From: Aplectana chamaeleonis
Lineage: Eukaryota; Nematoda; Chromadorea; Rhabditida; Cosmocercidae
Direction: 5' to 3'
Assembly (NCBI GenBank): GCA_029168955.1
Contig: JAPDOI010000382.1
Coordinates: 1-64,000, forward strand
Length of the DNA stretch: 64,000 nt
Made by a program: the position numbers and the translations under genes
In this document: positions 1-10,124 of the stretch, piece by piece
Numbering within the stretch: the first letter of the stretch is position 1
Layout of the letters: each line of letters opens with the position of its first letter
Notes under the pieces: generated by a model
What the model was told of the DNA's origin: nothing
Databases searched by the model: none
Seen by the model: only the letters and a program-made list of their open reading frames with translations

Positions 1-256
1 TTTTCCACAGGTATTCAACCGCGGAGCGGGCACCTGGTCTTGTCTCGTCAGCAGTTCGTGAGTGTCCTGACTATTTGCAATGCCAAACCCACGTCAGATA
101 CGTGTAGCTTGACTTCGCCAATAGGCAAGACACCACAGTATCAACAGCTGTTGAAAGCTGGTACTGCTGATTTATTTGCCACCCAGCAAAGGGCCGACAA
201 ATGTTACAAATCGACACCCAATTAAGAGCCGACAATCTGCAGTCCTGATCGCCAAT
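1..256 (-). mobile_element. LTR retrotransposon, start of internal region (cut by window edge)
   Basis: On the minus strand this follows directly from the LTR at 257-586. A primer-binding-site-like stretch (TTGGCGATCAGGACTG) begins one base after the LTR terminus. It would hold the leader and perhaps the start of gag, but I recognise no protein motif in it and the rest of the element lies outside the window. Confidence 0.45.
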
Positions 257-586
257 TGTTACGTCTGTGACGGACCCAGATTACCAAATGGCTTTATTGA
301 GAATACAGCAAATAGGTAAATGTGGTGCAGGCGTAGTCGTCGTCGTAGTCGTGGTGGCTAGTCGTGGACGGCGACGGCTTGGTTGAGTGCAGGAGGCGGT
401 GGTGGTGGCGTGTACGGCTGGTAGGTAGTCGAGGCAGGCAGGTAGACGCGAGTCGAGAAAAACGCCCAACAGCGCGGAGGCCGGGTTTATATGTGGATCG
501 ACGCGGCCTGTGATTGGCGGATCCAAACCCGCCCACTTGGTGATCGGTCTGCAGTGAAAAACCGATAAGTGATCTACATCACAACA
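257..586 (-). repeat. LTR (solo or 5' LTR) of a retrotransposon
   Basis: The stretch is bounded by TGTT and AACA. Read on the minus strand it has a TATA-like box (ATATAAAC, around 484-491), then an AATAAA signal (293-298), then a CA terminus followed by a possible primer binding site. That order is typical of an LTR promoter, R region and U5. A GTC/CGT-rich microsatellite lies inside (about 335-360). No partner LTR is visible, so it is either the left end of an element running out of the window or a solo LTR. The family is not recognised. Confidence 0.55.
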
Positions 587-727
587 ATTACAAAAACAAA
601 TTATGCAAAAACTAAAAACTATAAAACTAAAACAAAACTTTTAATTAAGTTCAAATAAAAGAAAACAAGTTGAAAATAAAAATAGTAAGGCAGTTTTTTT
701 GTATTAAAAATACAACTTGTCCTACAC

Positions 728-1092
728 GGGGATCGCGAAAATTGGAGCTGGGGCCGTATGCAACAACGCGCCGGTTGGGGCAGGGGCAGTGCAGTCGGCG
801 CCTTTGAAGACCGCCGTTGCTCACAAAACAGGACACGTCTATCGTGGTTGGTCACAAGTCAAGACACGTATGTCGTGACCTAGCAGTCTTTCTTGCTGCC
901 CCCAGCCGATCCAATCTCCTAGCTGGGGCAGCTAGGGCATAGCGACGGGGCACGACATATGTGTCTTGACTTGTGACCTACCACGCTAGACGTGTCCTGT
1001 CTTGTGAGCAACGGCGATCTTCGAAGGCGCCGACTGCACTGCCCCTGCTCCAAGCGGCGCAATCTTGCATACGGCCCCTGGTTCCAATATTG
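728..1092. repeat. Foldback (palindromic) element
   Basis: Bases 728-880 and about 945-1092 are imperfect reverse complements of each other. The shared core includes GTGCAGTCGGCGCCTT and ACAGGACACGTCTA, and the arms flank a spacer of about 65 bases. The short open frames here are by-products of the palindrome. An A/T-rich stretch of about 140 bases separates it from the LTR, and a poly-G tract sits at its right edge. Confidence 0.7.
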
Positions 1093-1332
1093 GGGGGGGG
1101 GGCAAGAAGAATCTCACCCTCGTCAAAATTTCGCACATCCTGTGATTCCAACCCCTTGGGAGAGATCAGGTGAAGTTCTATACTTTTTTTTGTGATAGAA
1201 ATTATCAAATTTACCGATCTTCAATCAATAGCCAGAAACCGGGTGTTATTGCAGCAGGGGAGGGTGCCACTTACGCCCACTTTTACGCCCCGCGGAGCCA
1301 TTAGAACCACAACCTGCGGTTTTTCTCCCGAT

Positions 1333-2806
1333 CAGGGATGAGCGGCTAACGATTTTGAGATTTCGGCAAACGGCAATCGGCAAGAAAATCCCAAACACCG
1401 GCAATCGGCAAAAAAACTCTAGATTGGCCCAAAAGTTACTTACATGTGCCGCTCTACTTTTTTTCCCTTTTTTTCCAATATGATTGTCAACATTCTAATA
1501 TTTCTGATTCAAGGGGATAGTTTCATTTCAAGACATAAGATGGACAAAAACAAGATATAGAGGGACCTCAAGGAGATCAAAAAAATCGCCGCTGCGGCTT
1601 CGGCTTCTACAGGCACCAAGGAGGCACTATCGCGAATACTAGAACCGACTGCGAGTAACTCATATGAAATGAGTCATAATACAACTGGGTGGTGATTTCG
1701 CGTTAGGTTCGCGCAAAACTGCAACATAACGGGAGCTGACAGAGAAAATGGAAATAGATTATGAACGAAGAAAAAGATGGATAGCTTTAGAAAAAGTTCT
1801 CCGCAGGACTTTTTCGAAAACTATCCATCTTTCTCCTCATTCACACATTAGTTCCAATTTCTCTGTCAGCTCGCGCTAAAGGCAGGATTCGCGATAAAAA
1901 AACGTTTTTTAGCTCTCTTAATGAGAGTGTAGATTTGATCATCACAAACGTAAAAATACGCGAAAAACCCGAAAAATCGAGGGAAAAACGCTCAAAAACA
2001 AAGTTAAACGGCTGATTACCGGTGTCGGCCGGCCCCCTAATTTACGAGATTTCCGTTAATGCTTATATATCCGCCTTTGATTTTGCTGCTAAAATAGTCA
2101 TTAGTCTCCAGAAGTACTCAGAAATTACTTAGGAAGCAAAATGAAGGTTAGCAAAATAGACTTTTATAGAAATCTTGATAACTGGGGGCGGGAGGACACC
2201 AGGCAATAACTTGTTCCTTAGCGTTTTTCTCCTATTTTCACGTATTTTCACTTTTGTGATGGCCAGATCTACCTTTCCATGAGGATAGCACAACAACCGA
2301 TTTTATCGAGAACCCTGCCTTTATGTTGCAGTTTTGCGCGAACTTACCGCGAGCTGAAAAAAGTTCAAAAAATCTTCAGAAATTTTTTTCTAAATCGATA
2401 GTTTACCCAGAAAAGACAGAATGAACCATTTTTTGGAAAAAAATTTTTACACTATGCGTATCTAGTGTCTCATAAGGTGGCATGCGAGTGCGTAGTTTCA
2501 GCAATGTCTGGAAATCTTCAAATAAAAAGCTCGGGTTTAGGTGCCGTTTACCGCGATTTTACCGTGAATTTAACGCGAGTTAACTCTTTTCAAACAGATT
2601 CACTACCACCCCAGATAACTCGAAACACCGGATAACGTTTGAGCGAACAACGGATAATCGGGCTACCCCTAGTGCCCACACAGCCGCGAGCATAAGCGGC
2701 GTTTCCTTCCAATGTTTTGCCGGAAAATAACCAAAATTTCGGCAAACGACAAACGGCAAAAAAGTCCCAAAAATGGCCGGCAAACGGCAATTGCCGCACA
2801 TCCCTG
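1333..2806. mobile_element. hAT-type non-autonomous DNA transposon (CAGGGATG ends)
   Basis: It starts CAGGGATGAGCGGC and ends GCCGCACATCCCTG. The flanking octamers, CTCCCGAT at 1325-1332 and CGCCCGAT at 2807-2814, agree at 7 of 8 bases. An 8-bp duplication with CAGGG-type ends fits the hAT superfamily. No transposase is visible. A second inverted-repeat unit (about 1700-2350, ends around TTCGCGCAAAACTGCAACAT) is nested inside. It contains a near-perfect hairpin of about 140 bases (about 1733-1875). Confidence 0.75.
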
Positions 2807-3120
2807 CGCCCGATCCCGAAATCGGGAGTGTCGTAGCGGCGCGGAAAAATGGGCGTGGCCGAATGCCGCCCTGCTGCTATAGCACCAGAAACCGGAGCAG
2901 CACCTTCCATAACCCCATTATCGGATACAGTTCCTGAAATTTCTGTAAACTTCAGACCAGAGATCGTAACTCCGTCGAGACATTTACTGGTGGGATTTCT
3001 TTATACTCATGGATCAGATCTCCTCAAGCTGACAAGGTTTGTAGATTGGGAACGGCGAAATGATAAGTTGCGTCCACCTCTCCTATTCGTTTTCTTTGCT
3101 GGTAATCTTGCACTTTCACC

Positions 3121-3279
3121 ATGACTTCGTACACACGTAATTGTGCTCCGCAAGGCTTACGGTCGTCTGCGTTTGCATCTGGGCAAGAGAAAGGTGCTTT
3201 GGGTGAACGGAGGGTTTTTTGGGGCTATCGATGCAAATTCGTCACCATATGTACTCTGTGCAGGCCACGCGTCACCACG
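3121..3279 (+). other. Candidate 5' coding exon (unproven)
   Basis: An ATG at 3121 opens 53 codons that run directly into a strong donor (ACG then GTAAGT at 3280). The peptide is basic, with a Cys-x2-Cys near its end, and I do not recognise it. A second frame here is also open. It lies beyond the likely 3' end of the OST4 transcript and could be a separate plus-strand exon or chance. No acceptor continuing the frame could be fixed. Confidence 0.2.
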
Positions 3280-3356
3280 GTAAGTCTTCCTTAAGTTTGT
3301 TCCAGATTTGAAGAGGAAGAAGTGGATTCAAAACCAATGGTGGTCTTATTTTGTTG

Positions 3357-3362
3357 TTTATT
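3357..3362 (-). terminator. Poly(A) signal for the OST4 transcript
   Basis: An AATAAA on the minus strand lies about 160 bases downstream of the OST4 stop codon. It sits in A/T-rich sequence, a reasonable 3' UTR length for a nematode mRNA. Confidence 0.45.
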
Positions 3363-3519
3363 TGTATAGTTTTTAAATAGAGATTGTTCCAGGATAACAT
3401 ATCCGAAAAGATAAAAAAGTGGGTTACACGTAATACAAGACCTCCAGAGAAGGAATTCAAGATTTTAGTATTTCAAAACAATATGGACGACAAAACGAAC
3501 CTCTCGAATTGGATCTCCA

Positions 3520-3627
3520 TTAGTTAGATCGCTGATTAGCCGTGATGTAGTGATATAGAACAACCAACATGAATATTCCAATGCCGAGAATATTTGCGCA
3601 AATTCCGAGCTGCACGTCGGTTACCAT
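3520..3627 (-). CDS. ost4: OST4, small subunit of the oligosaccharyltransferase complex
   Basis: This single-exon frame of 35 codons starts [19 protein letters not shown] and continues through an LVVLYHY segment to NQRSN and a TAA stop. The pattern M-x-TDVQL, then one hydrophobic helix, then LVVLYHY followed by a short polar tail is that of eukaryotic OST4, a single-pass ER membrane microprotein of 35-40 residues. In the OST complex it holds the catalytic STT3 subunit and its partners together for N-glycosylation of nascent proteins. Residues 1-5 would face the lumen and about 7-27 form the helix. The start is the first ATG and gives the family's usual length. The gene is divergent from unc-69 (246 bases between start codons), suggesting a shared promoter region. 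It is too short for most ORF filters. An exon-skipping alternative seems unlikely because the frame is complete. Confidence 0.9.
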   Translation of the reverse strand: MVTDVQLGICANILGIGIFMLVVLYHYITANQRSN

Positions 3628-3873
3628 TTTCTGGAATTACTGGATTTTCATAATCGTTTGTCTATGTGGAACACTGAAGTTTCAAAACGAAGGAGAAATA
3701 GAAAGTTATAAAGCTGCAAATTGAGAAAGAATTCCGCCTCAACTCGCCAGCGCATCAACATTTGGCTGCGACCGCTGAGTATCACATCGATTTTGTTGCG
3801 GAGCCAAGTGGGTGGTCGCATTGCTGACCAGCTGACGCGTGCCGGCTGTCAGAAGAACATCGTCGATCGTCAG
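3628..3873. promoter_or_regulatory. Divergent intergenic region between OST4 and unc-69
   Basis: These 246 bases separate two start codons pointing away from each other, so they should hold the 5' ends of both transcripts and probably a bidirectional promoter. No clear TATA box is seen. A CAG directly before the unc-69 ATG (3871-3873) could serve as a trans-splice acceptor, as is common in nematodes, but the preceding bases are not strongly T-rich. The frame upstream of the ATG is open from 3721, so a longer N-terminus or upstream exon cannot be excluded. Confidence 0.5.
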
Positions 3874-6800
3874 ATGCCGGACCTCTCCAATGCCACTACA
3901 GAAGACATCCCTCTGGCTGACGATGGTGGGTAGTATTTAGTATATTCGTGTTCGGGAAGTCTGTGAAACTCTGTTGTGGACTCGAAAATGTTCCGTTTTC
4001 GATATTCTATTTCTTAAAGGGTCTCGCAGATAACTCGCGAGGAAAGGTCTGTATAGAGTTTTGTGAGCTTCGACAGTAGTAAGATATGAATATTACTTGA
4101 TTCCTGAGCTTCATTTGATGATAATTGATGGCTTTGATGTTGAAACTCGAGATGCGGTGGATGAAATTTTGACGAACCGCTTTTTATTCGCAACGTTTCG
4201 AGTCGTAGACCCTTCTTCAGGCGGCTATAATGGAAAAATACATAGGCAAAATGATACAGATTTACCGTCTAACACATTAAATCAAGGCTAACCTAGCGGC
4301 AAGGGAGGTGAAAGGGAGGAGGGTATTAGGGTCCTCCAGACGATTTCCCGGCTAAGGGAGCGCCGAGGTAGCGATTGACTTGAGAACGGCTGATGGTCAG
4401 TTGTCAGTATCGTCTCGCCGGATGGTCAGCATCACCATCGCGTCTTTCATCTCCTCGCGATTATTCATCGGTGGTTCATTCAGCTGAATTTCCAATGCTT
4501 CTCTTATCTTCCTTTCGGCCGTATCTGCAATATTCTTCCATATCACACTAGCTCTCGTTTCGGGTGCGGCTTCGTCCCAGTGTTTCAGGGTTCTGTGCTT
4601 CGAAAACGCGCTGTTTGGATACGAAGATGGTGTTCGAAGAGCTCGCATGTGCTCATCCAATCTATTGTATAAAGGCCTACCAGTCTCGCCTATATAGAAC
4701 TCTCCACATACTTGACATGTGACCTTGTAGACGGTATTCGAGATTTGGCATATTTGTCCGTCCGTGGTGCAGTAAATACAGCCTGGTCTTCCACAACGGT
4801 CTTCGTAAGGTCTGGACGATGTGAGGAGTTGACGAAGTGTTGTTGGGGGCCTGAAAACAAGGCGGAGTGGGAGCCCCGATCTGCGAACTGCTCTGTTGAC
4901 GTCCTTTGCGAATGCTTCATTGACATAAGGAAGAACAAGAGAGGTTTCAGATTGGGAATGGTACGGGCGCCATTTGCCAAAGTTGTTTTCTACGTAGCCG
5001 TTCTGTTATAACACTTCTCCTATCAGCCTTTCCACGTCCTCTTGTCGGTCAGATGTTAGTTTCCGTGCTGTGTTCAGCACGCTGCGTACACCACTGCGCT
5101 TCATGTGGGTAGGATGGCAGCTTTGCCAGAGACAGCCCCTTTACCCACTTCCGAGTTTGCGTCAACGCAAGCCACATCGTCAAGAGGGAACCAAAACGAT
5201 CAGTGTCATCCGTTCCGACTCTAGGTTTCCTGGCCATTGTGGATTCGTATGAACTTGAGTATGTATCTGCAGTCTACCTATGTCCTACATTTTTGCAGAT
5301 GACAGCGTCTCGATAGTGGGCGGCAGCGGCACGCCACGACCAGCTCAGCCTCTACCAAGAGAAGAGCCACCGGAGGACCCTGAAGAGAAGGCGCGACTCA
5401 TATCCCAAGTTTTGGAACTACAGAATACTCTAGACGGTAAGTAGCTCAACCGTTGTCTAATCTAGTTTACAAGAAGTTGCACGTGCACGTTCACACGTTA
5501 AGTAGAGTTTGAAACTCGATCGCACCTGAGACTTTCCTTGATCCCGCTTATGCCGACGTAGCAGCATCATTCAGCACTCGCCAGTTCAGTCCGCAAGTGC
5601 GCAGATTGAGTCAGCATCACTACGGCGCAGTTGCGAGTATCCTCAGACAGGGATGTGGAATCCCCGGGCCGGTGGGATCACTCGGGCACCAAAGGCAAAA
5701 AGCGCCCGGGTGATCCCACATCCCTGTCTAACGACACTCTCAACCGTGCCGCAGCACGATTTCGCAATCAGGGTGCACTTTGCGGACTGAACGGCAGTGC
5801 GGAGGTGAACTGTAGTTTAGTTGGCTTAAACTTGGTGCATAAAACGGCCAAAGTCTCACCGTCGACTGTGTACCAAGCGCTGCGCGACCGCACGCGCGTC
5901 GGAATCAGGCGAGTTTTGCCGCCGCGCGGAGGTAGCCGAAACGCGTCAGCGCGGCGGCCGGAACTGCCAGTCAATGCGCGGCGGCCAAAAACTCGTCTGC
6001 TTCCTGACGCGCGTGCGGTCGCGCAGCGCGTGGTACGCGGTCGACGGTGAGACTTTTGGCCGTTTTATGGCCTGGTACGCGTTATAACATGCGTGCGACC
6101 AGGTCTGCGCCAGCGCGAACTTCACGCCGGCGACAGTGGACTAAAAGTCGTGTGCGATCTGGTGCCGAATGTTAAAGCGTCCGATTGGAGATCAATTTTA
6201 TCATGATACTCACAAGGAAATCGTTACCGCGTGGGTCCGGATGAGAAAATGAACGACCTTGCAAAATGCCCTTGCTAACAATGGAGAGGGCTGAGAGTGA
6301 CTGGAAGTCTGAACCCATATCCTTCCAAAAAGTTACAAGTTGAAAACGGTAGGCTGGTGGATCCAAAACGCTAACATGTTTCTTCTTCCATCAATGTCCA
6401 GGGAGGGAGGCTGAACACAAAGATGAGGGTTCCTTTGTTTTTCGTACGTCTACAGAAGGTTACGATGGGAAATGCATTATACCTTATATCGTAGCATATG
6501 CTAGTCGCCCAAGGCCCAAAAAGGACCTTCACTTTCGTGACCAGCACACCAAATAATCCCCTGAGAGAAATTAGAGTGAGGAAGGAAGGTGATTGGTGTT
6601 CCCAGGGGGGGGGCACTGTGGCATGGCTTTTAGCCACGCCCATTGTTTCCGCGCAACTTGAACACTAACCCGGGCTTCTCCTTCCCTTCCAAACTAGGAG
6701 TCGTTGCGGCTCAGAAAAAAGGGGCGTGGCCATTCCTTTGTATCTATGCACCTATCGCTGCGTTTATTGGCTGTTCCTATGAAAGAGTAAGCCGCATGCA

Positions 6801-8210
6801 GCCAAGAATTGTCTCAAAGGCGCATTGCTCAGGGACGAAATGTGAGATTTCCACATAATTGTGAATTAGACCCACCCCATATACCACCTGCCAAATGCGA
6901 GCTCTTGATTCCTCCTAATAAGCGAGATATGGGAGGAAGCCTCCCTGGGGCGCCCACAACAGGAAGACACTTTTACGCCTCTTTTACGATCTTTCCAGCT
7001 CAACAATGGCGAGATGAGCGAAGGTTTCCGATCAATACTACCCTTCGTTCTTCCCTTCATTGTCAGCCTCTTTATTCAGGTCGGTTGTAAATGACGGAAG
7101 TTACGAGCCTCGTACAACTCGTCCACCATACTTGCGAAGCTCAATTTTTGAGGGGCATAATTCCGTTCAATTATGTGTCTTGAACGATTCAAGAGACATC
7201 ATTGAAATCAGCGTGGAACCGTTTCCGAATAGGCAGAAACACAGGAAAACTATTCTGAGGTTGGACCTTGCTTTTAAGGGCGTTTTAAGTAGTCTTCTGT
7301 GCTTTCTATGCGTTTCAATCTGATTCGATTTTTTCCAGCTTCCTCGCTTGTATGATTGTCGTTGCGTTATTATCCTCCCAAGGCGCATCTTCTGGTGTAT
7401 TCGGAGTGGATTTGGAAAGATTTGGGGAATAAATTCTGTTTTTTTGTAAAGGGAAGTGCTTTCTGGGGAAATTAGAAGTATTGTCGCGCTGCAGAGCACG
7501 CGTTTCTAAACAATTAACCACTAGTTTTATATCAACCATAAACCACCCCGTCAAGAGGTGTGACCTACAAGAGAGTTGAAGGTGAGTCCACGATACATTT
7601 CGTCCTCGGTTTTTGGCCTGAAATCGAAAGTTCAGGGTCACATTGGAGCACTGGGGTCGAAAGAACGAACGAAAACGAGCTCTCGAAAGAGCTCAAATAC
7701 GGCTCCAAAGTCCGCTCGCGCTTTCAGCCCCCTTCCGCTCGCGGTCGAGTTTTCCGAAGAACAGTTTGGTCCGCTTTTACATTAGCATTGGAGCGCGAGC
7801 GCGGCTGAGTTTTATCATTGGGGCGCGTTTGCGCACGCCGTCTAGTTCAGACCCATGCCCGCGCAACTCATCCACTGTTGAAATGTGGCTTTCAAAAAGG
7901 AGAGCTGATTTTGGATAATTCGCAGCGTTTTTCATGATTCTTTTTTCACCAATGAAACAGTCAGACTCTAAACCTTTGTTCGCTGGTGAAAACTCGAAAA
8001 CGATTTTGATCGTGTACACTGCCTTTAAGACGAATTGTGGATAATCCTTCCCTCTACAATTGTGTTTCAGATTTGAGCCAGCGGGTGGACTCTGTGAAGG
8101 AGGAAAGCCTAAAACTGCGTTCTGAAAATCAAGTTCTCGGTCAATACATTCAAAATCTGATGGCATCTTCGTCTGTGTTTCAGTCCTCAAATACCGGAGG
8201 CAAACAGTAG
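3874..8210 (+). CDS. unc-69: UNC-69 / SCOC short coiled-coil protein (3 exons)
   Basis: The exons are 3874-3925, 5299-5436 and 8071-8210 (stop TAG 8208-8210). Donors are GTGGGT and GTAAGT; acceptors are TTTTGCAG and TGTTTCAG. Both junctions interrupt a GAT codon, and the joined frame gives 109 residues, close to the 108 I recall for C. elegans UNC-69. The N-terminus is acidic and proline-rich ([24 protein letters not shown]). Residues about 46-95 form the conserved coiled coil ([15 protein letters not shown], then [13 protein letters not shown]), and the tail is Ser-rich. Vertebrate SCOC has the same block. In worms UNC-69 works with UNC-76 in axon outgrowth, fasciculation and synaptic vesicle transport; SCOC binds ARL1 at the Golgi and acts in autophagy. 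Intron 1 (1,373 bases) holds an antisense Penelope-like fragment and intron 2 (2,634 bases) holds several MITEs. A downstream isoform start or a longer N-terminus is possible. Confidence 0.92.
4395..5235 (-). mobile_element. Penelope-like element fragment with GIY-YIG endonuclease
   Basis: This lies antisense inside unc-69 intron 1. After allowing frameshifts, the minus strand reads the region C-terminal to a Penelope reverse transcriptase ([19 protein letters not shown], then a Cys-rich linker with CGRPGCIYC). It then reads a GIY-YIG nuclease: [19 protein letters not shown], a following Arg (R in NRLDEH) and His, and a helical tail ending near 4395. The GIY part is degenerate (VYK) while YIG is intact. 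The Cys residues between GIY and YIG are typical of EN+ Penelope-like elements. The RT catalytic core is absent, so this is a 3' fragment. It uses at least two frames and is a pseudogene. Confidence 0.8.
5645..5729. repeat. Short palindromic MITE with CAGGGATGTGG ends
   Basis: An 85-base near-perfect hairpin in unc-69 intron 2. It begins AGACAGGGATGTGG and ends with the reverse complement, with CCCGGGTGATCCCAC in the stem. The CAGGGATG end resembles the hAT-type MITEs elsewhere in the window. Confidence 0.65.
5838..6069. repeat. GC-rich palindromic MITE in unc-69 intron 2
   Basis: The ends are inverted (ATAAAACGGCC and GGCCGTTTTAT), and the inner arms share GCGCTGCGCGACCGCACGCG and its complement. 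The inner GC-rich part recurs at about 12770-12925, so it is a dispersed family. The 139-codon frame over it is a shadow. Confidence 0.65.
6814..7279. mobile_element. MITE, family with AAAGGC...GTCCAACC ends (copy 1)
   Basis: A degenerate copy of the element at 47511-47996 in opposite orientation. They share the segments around GCTCAGGGACGAA, GACCCACCC, GCGAGATAT and CTCAACAATGGCG/CAACAGTGGCG, and the CCTCAGAAT end. It lies in unc-69 intron 2. No coding capacity is seen. A further end-like motif (ATCGTGTACACTGCCTTTAA) occurs near 8009-8029, just before the last exon. Confidence 0.6.
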
Positions 8211-9230
8211 GGTTTTCGTCATATTGATTTCCATTTTATTTTCTCTTCTAAGCGACATACGCTTACTTCCCCTTCTCTTCATAATGTTCCATCTTGCATT
8301 TTTTGCTTGTTTTTCCAGCTTAGTTTTCCTAAGAGGTAATACTTTACATCGTGTGCTTTGATCTAGTCAAGTAATGTGATTCTATCTATACAGTCCAGTT
8401 TTCTTCTAAAATTTTGCTCCCCATTTTGACTGAATTTCCATCTTGCCTGGCAGATTAATTGTAAATCTGGGAATAAAACTAATTACGACGCGAGTTAAGA
8501 GTGTGTTGCGCATGTTCTCGTGCATGACGTGTTGTGCCATGTTGCTTAATGTTCTTAGTTTTCAGAAACGAAATGCTTTCAACAGTTTACGAATGGTGAT
8601 CGTAATGGCTGCCTCGAGAGCTTTGTGCGTTCCGTTGTGGTGTGAGCCATGTGCGATTTTCTTGGTCGGTGTCGTGCTTTCACGCCTTAATCGCAGCTCG
8701 GGCTGGAATTTCAGTCTTTACATAATGGCATGATTCATATTTTTTCGCTTATTCCTTGAGATTGTACACCTGACTACCAGCTGATTCATATCTCTCCCGA
8801 TTCAGCGTGCGTCGTAAAGCCCCTGTTTCCATTGTCATTTACTGTTTCGCTCAGATAATGTATGGGATGCCCAGCGTCAACGTTTGTGGTTGTGAGGGTT
8901 TCATGTAAATGCAGTTTTCGCAAAGTTTCCAGCTATTATATTCGTTCGACAATTTTATCGCCTAGAATGGTCTTTCATGTTGTATTCGCTTCTGTCAATG
9001 CCGGGATTTCTATAGTTGTTTTTTTTTCATGTGTTCATATGGTATGAAGTGAAGAAAATCCATCTTGAGTTATGAACGGAAATTCGCTTATGTGCTGTCA
9101 GAATGTAAGGCTTGATGTATTCGTGAAGAACCGTGCATCATAAACATTGTCTGCGAGCGGTCATGCTGCATGCCTTTCAGATCTAAATTCGTGATCAAGG
9201 GCAATAGATGGTGCGAGAGAAACATATGCG
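8211..9230 (+). other. unc-69 3' UTR and downstream unassigned sequence
   Basis: The first few hundred bases after the stop are T-rich and should be 3' UTR. An AATAAA at 8472-8477 is the first clear poly(A) signal. The remainder to about 9230 holds no gene or repeat I recognise; the two open frames in it are low-complexity and look like chance. Confidence 0.4.
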
Positions 9231-9231
9231 G

Positions 9232-9893
9232 GTAATCTTCTTCTTCTTATCGGCCACAACGAGCATCTTCTCATAGGCGCAGGAAGGCGGCGACATCACA
9301 CGGCTTTTTCCACATATCCAGAGCTGTCAGAGAAGTTGGTCGAACTGAGCATGAAAATAAATGTACTGAATCATGCCCTGTTCCGTGGCAGTCAGGACAT
9401 ACGTCTTGGACCGATGGGTCGATCCTATGGACATAGGCCTTAAGGAATGAGGAATCTCCACAGCGCAGACCCGCCAAAATCACTCGGGAGCGTCTGGATA
9501 GATCCATCTTACTATCATCGGTTTGGGCGGTACACCGTCTAGTATAGAATTGGGAGGGGCACAGGAGAGGTATTCATTGACGAATCTGTTGTGCTCCATT
9601 TGCAGGAGCCTCTTCCGGTTGAGCTCTGACTCTGAGAATTTTTGCCGCGACTGCTCCGGCTCGGTGCCTGCCGGCGCCGAGCCGGAGAAGTCGCGGGTGA
9701 GATGCGGGGCAGTCGCGGAGGAGATACGGGAAAGACGCGGGGAGACGCGGAGATGATGCGGGGTTGTCGCTGGAAGTCTAGGGCTTAGCAAGCGGCTCTC
9801 ATCTAGACCTGTTGTTGGCAGTGTGGTTGTCGCCCATTTTCTCGCAATCGATCCATCACGCCAGCGTTCGCTGCGATTGTGGTAGGTGGTCAT
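9232..9893 (-). pseudogene. LINE B: C-terminus of a CR1-like non-LTR element
   Basis: The minus strand encodes the C-terminal tail shared with LINE A at 16926-17210: a basic RRSRV..L..LRCGDS segment, then CPDCHGTGHDSVHLFSC, then RPTSLTALDMW and a Leu-rich end. The Cys-x2-Cys...His...Cys spacing looks like a zinc-binding module. One frameshift near 9500 separates it from the upstream part. The 3' end runs into an AAG-rich tract (about 9237-9247), as expected for the tail of such an element. The reverse transcriptase is missing because upstream sequence is replaced by GC-rich repeat. Confidence 0.7.
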
Positions 9894-10040
9894 CTGCGAG
9901 AAACGGCGGCAAATCTACTCTCAACAAGAGGTCTAAATGAGAGCCGCTTCAAACCCTGGACTCGCCGCAACGAACCCGCGACTTCTCCCCCACTGGGTCC
10001 GCAGGCATCGAGCAGCACAGTATCGTGGTAGAACCGCGGT
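9640..10040. repeat. GC-rich repeat with an embedded foldback
   Basis: It contains short purine-rich repeats of the type GAGATGCGGGGC/AGTCGCGGAG (9655-9770) and a hairpin of about 165 bases (9788-9952; GCGGCTCTCAT and ATGAGAGCCGC). The same GAGTCGCGG-type tract sits inside LINE C at 18779-18955. Confidence 0.55.
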
Positions 10041-10124
10041 AAAGTTGTGGCTCACGACTCGTTCGACTGCAGGGATAACATAGAGTCAGTGCAGACGATA
10101 AACGTGTTCTAGTTTTCAGCGTTT

